Below are positions 14,886 through 15,868 of a stretch of 15,868 nt of DNA, piece by piece. The notes beneath the pieces were generated by a model. That model made no database searches, was not told the origin of the DNA, and saw only the letters and a list, made by a program, of their open reading frames with translations. Every line of letters begins with the position of its first letter. The stretch's first letter is position 1. The stretch comes from Flavobacterium sp. (GTDB taxonomy: Bacteria; Bacteroidota; Bacteroidia; Flavobacteriales; Flavobacteriaceae). The position numbers and the translations under genes are program-made. The DNA lies in assembly GCA_017989775.1 (NCBI GenBank), contig JAGNPF010000002.1, positions 1 to 15,868 on the forward strand. Direction: 5' to 3'.

Positions 14886-15407
14886 TTATTTTTTATAACC
14901 AATTTTTGTTCTTGGCTTTTCATTTTCTTTTTTCTCGGACAATTCATCCAAATAAGAGAAAACCAATTCGATATTTTTGTCGTGATTTTCTAATTTTTTC
15001 TGAATTTGAAGAATATCTATTTTCAAATCGGTGGTGTCCAAAAGCATTTGTCTCACTTTCGAAAATATCCTCATAATTTGAATATTGGTTTGAATGGCTT
15101 TGTCACTTTTTAAAACACTTGATAACATAAGAACCCCGTGTTCTGTGAAGGCATAAGGTAATTTTCTAGTTCCACCCCAACTTGAAGTCGCAAATTGCGA
15201 CTTCAAGTTTTGAAATTCATTTTCGGTTAATTGAAACATAAAATCATCAGGAAATCGAGACAAGTTCCTTTTTACCTGTTCATTTAATCTTTTAGTTTCA
15301 ATGTTATAAAGTTCAGATAAGTCAACATCAATCATCACTTTTTGGTTTCTAATAAAGTAAATTTTATTAGAAATCAATTCTTCAGAAAGTACAATTTCGT
15401 TTTCCAT
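14886..15407 (-). CDS. ORF6N domain protein (KilA-N/BRO-like putative DNA-binding)
   Basis: A 173-residue protein with an N-terminal ORF6N domain, the DNA-binding module shared with phage antirepressors and KilA-N/BRO proteins. Motifs are NKIYFIRNQKVMIDVDLSEL (residues 14-33), the YNIETKRLNEQVKRNLSRFP region, DFMFQLTENEFQNLKSQFAT, and WGGTRKLPYAFTEHGVLMLS, then a helical, coiled-coil-prone C terminus (MLLDTTDLKIDILQIQKKLE) ending in a basic tail. The Ser-Gln-Phe-Ala-Thr-Ser segment is encoded by a perfect palindrome (15179-15209) that has three relatives upstream of the start. It sits inside a polysaccharide locus, between wecB and a CapK-like gene, with which it has no obvious metabolic link. 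Such genes are common in Bacteroidota mobile or accessory regions. Autoregulation through the palindromes is possible but unproven. Confidence 0.9.
   Translation of the reverse strand: MENEIVLSEELISNKIYFIRNQKVMIDVDLSELYNIETKRLNEQVKRNLSRFPDDFMFQLTENEFQNLKSQFATSSWGGTRKLPYAFTEHGVLMLSSVLKSDKAIQTNIQIMRIFSKVRQMLLDTTDLKIDILQIQKKLENHDKNIELVFSYLDELSEKKENEKPRTKIGYKK
15179..15209. repeat. Palindrome P4 inside the ORF6N coding sequence
   Basis: A perfect inverted repeat: AACTTGAAGTCGCAA (15179-15193), a single central A (15194), and TTGCGACTTCAAGTT (15195-15209). On the coding (minus) strand it spells NLKSQFATSS in frame. The core GTCGCAAATTGCG matches P3 and, with G/A and C/T changes, P1 and P2 upstream of the same gene. 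Confidence 0.95.
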
Positions 15408-15430
15408 AGATTATTAGTTTCGTTTTCTTT

Positions 15431-15451
15431 AAGGTCACAAATTGTGACCTT
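15431..15451. repeat. Palindrome P1 upstream of the ORF6N gene
   Basis: AAGGTCACAA, central A (15441), TTGTGACCTT: perfect 10-base arms. It lies 24 bases upstream of the ORF6N ATG. Its centre is 30 bases from that of P2. Confidence 0.95.
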
Positions 15452-15457
15452 GAACGT

Positions 15458-15484
15458 CTTGATGTCACAAATTGTGACTTCAAG
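15458..15484. repeat. Palindrome P2 upstream of the ORF6N gene
   Basis: CTTGATGTCACAA, central A (15471), TTGTGACTTCAAG: 13-base arms with one mismatch. Read on the plus strand in the frame of P1 it would spell LMSQIVTSS, close to the ORF6N segment encoded by P4. Its centre is 34 bases from that of P3. Confidence 0.95.
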
Positions 15485-15491
15485 TTTGAAT

Positions 15492-15518
15492 TTGGAGGTC
15501 GCAAATTGCGTCCTCCAA
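15492..15518. repeat. Palindrome P3 between the CapK-like and ORF6N genes
   Basis: TTGGAGGTCGCAA, central A (15505), TTGCGTCCTCCAA: 13-base arms with one mismatch. It starts directly after the stop of the CapK-like gene (minus strand) and could form a strong hairpin in its transcript, but there is no T-tract, so it is not called a terminator. Confidence 0.95.
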
Positions 15519-15868
15519 TTATTTATTTACTACTCCCTCTCCTTTGGAAAGGGTTGGGGTGAGGCTCGATACAAACTGTTTCAGTTTCCCGCTTTTGCTA
15601 CGTTCCAGTTTTTCTTTTCTGAGGAATGTAAAAGTCAGCCCTTTCTCCAAATATAAGGCAATTGCAGCTTCAATTTTTTGGATTTGTTCTTGATTTAATT
15701 CGGTTTTGCTTACATATTCGATTTCAAAAGTATCGATTTTTGTTTGTTTGACGACAAATTCTTTTACGTTGCCATCGTCTTCGATGATGCTTTTGGTTAC
15801 GTAATAAAAAGTCAATCCAGGCGATTTTTTTCCGCTGGGTAAAGTGGCAATATCATTGGTTCGACCGA
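15519..15868 (-). CDS. CapK/PaaK-like adenylate-forming protein, C-terminal part only
   Basis: The reading frame is open from the window edge (codons beginning GRTNDIATLPSGKKSPGLTF) to the stop at 15519, so this is the 3' part of a longer gene. GRTNDIATLPSGKKSPG corresponds to the GRxxD hinge of phenylacetate-CoA-ligase-like ANL enzymes, where the small C-terminal domain begins. The rest (VKQTKIDTFEIEYVSKTEL, then YLEKGLTFTFLRKEKLERSK, GKLKQFVS) is the C-terminal domain typical of CapK proteins in polysaccharide loci. The TTG at 15815 is internal and is not a start. The last 15 residues (SLTPTLSKGEGVVNK) are translated from a probable dispersed repeat, so the native C terminus was probably near KQFVS. 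It likely activates a carboxylate for polysaccharide modification; substrate unknown. Confidence 0.85.
   Translation of the reverse strand, partial: GRTNDIATLPSGKKSPGLTFYYVTKSIIEDDGNVKEFVVKQTKIDTFEIEYVSKTELNQEQIQKIEAAIALYLEKGLTFTFLRKEKLERSKSGKLKQFVSSLTPTLSKGEGVVNK
15533..15567. repeat. Probable dispersed repeat (CTCCCTCTCCTTTGGAAAGG...) read in frame by the CapK-like gene
   Basis: The 35 bases from 15533 to 15567 include CCTCTCCTTTGGAAAGGG and then TTGGGGTGAGGCTC, a sequence type I recall as a widely scattered repeat giving the peptide SLTPxLSxGEG in many annotations. CCTTT and AAAGG can pair. It supplies the C-terminal codons and lies just before the stop of the CapK-like gene. Confidence 0.65.

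Noticed and set aside
15431..15518. A short CRISPR-like array
   Set aside because: The units are palindromes with drifting sequence, only three copies and spacers of 6-7 bases, and there are no cas genes.
15342..15656. A 104-codon plus-strand open frame across the palindromes
   Set aside because: It is antisense to the ORF6N 5' end and the CapK-like 3' end. Its SQIVT peptides come from the palindromes, as discussed in the findings, not from a real gene.
15813..15815. TTG at 15813-15815 as the start of a 98-residue gene
   Set aside because: The frame is open upstream to the window edge and reads a GRTND hinge motif of CapK/PaaK-like enzymes, so this is an internal codon of a truncated gene.

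Overview
The window looks like chromosome from a Bacteroidota bacterium, most likely Flavobacterium or a close relative. The base composition is AT-rich, Shine-Dalgarno sequences are weak, and TAnnTTTG-type -7 promoter elements precede several genes. The gene families (bacterial GH3, a DUF6909-like protein, a CarboxypepD-type regulatory domain, ORF6N, a flavobacterial-style surface-polysaccharide locus) fit the same group. Family names come from reading the protein sequences and from memory; no database search was run.

Region 1 (1-2941, all minus strand) is an accessory cluster. It runs from a Tat-signal protein through three tandem Tail-Collar (MdpB-like) paralogues and a GNAT acetyltransferase to the start of a DUF6916-like gene cut by the window edge. 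Immediately upstream on the same strand is tatA (3187-3366), a 59-residue gene, followed by a strong hairpin terminator. Region 2 (3367-5583) holds a divergent promoter region, a membrane-anchored coiled-coil protein and a GH3-family acyl-adenylating enzyme directly abutting it.

Region 3 (5645-7432) is a tight two-gene cassette: an ABC/AAA_21-type ATPase and a DUF4276 (TOPRIM-like) protein. It is visibly AT-richer than the genes on either side and looks like an inserted candidate antiviral effector pair. Region 4 (7491-10100) has an exported CarboxypepD_reg-like protein and a DUF6909-like protein whose C-terminal half resembles nucleoside phosphorylases/nucleosidases, preceded by a good promoter match.

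Region 5 (10127-15868) is part of a surface-polysaccharide locus. It contains UDP-glucuronate decarboxylase (UDP-xylose), an initiating polyprenyl-phosphate sugar transferase, a convergent family-4 glycosyltransferase, WecB (UDP-ManNAc supply) and the 3' part of a CapK/PaaK-like adenylate-forming gene. An ORF6N-domain gene sits in the middle of it. Its upstream gap carries three related palindromes with the core TC(A/G)CAAATTG(T/C)G, and a fourth, perfect copy lies inside the ORF6N coding sequence, exactly where it encodes NLKSQFATSS. Several probable dispersed repeats also lie in the gaps of this region.

The two most interesting items are the ATPase/DUF4276 cassette and the ORF6N palindrome family. 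The Tat-linked triple-collar cluster is a third uncharacterised system.
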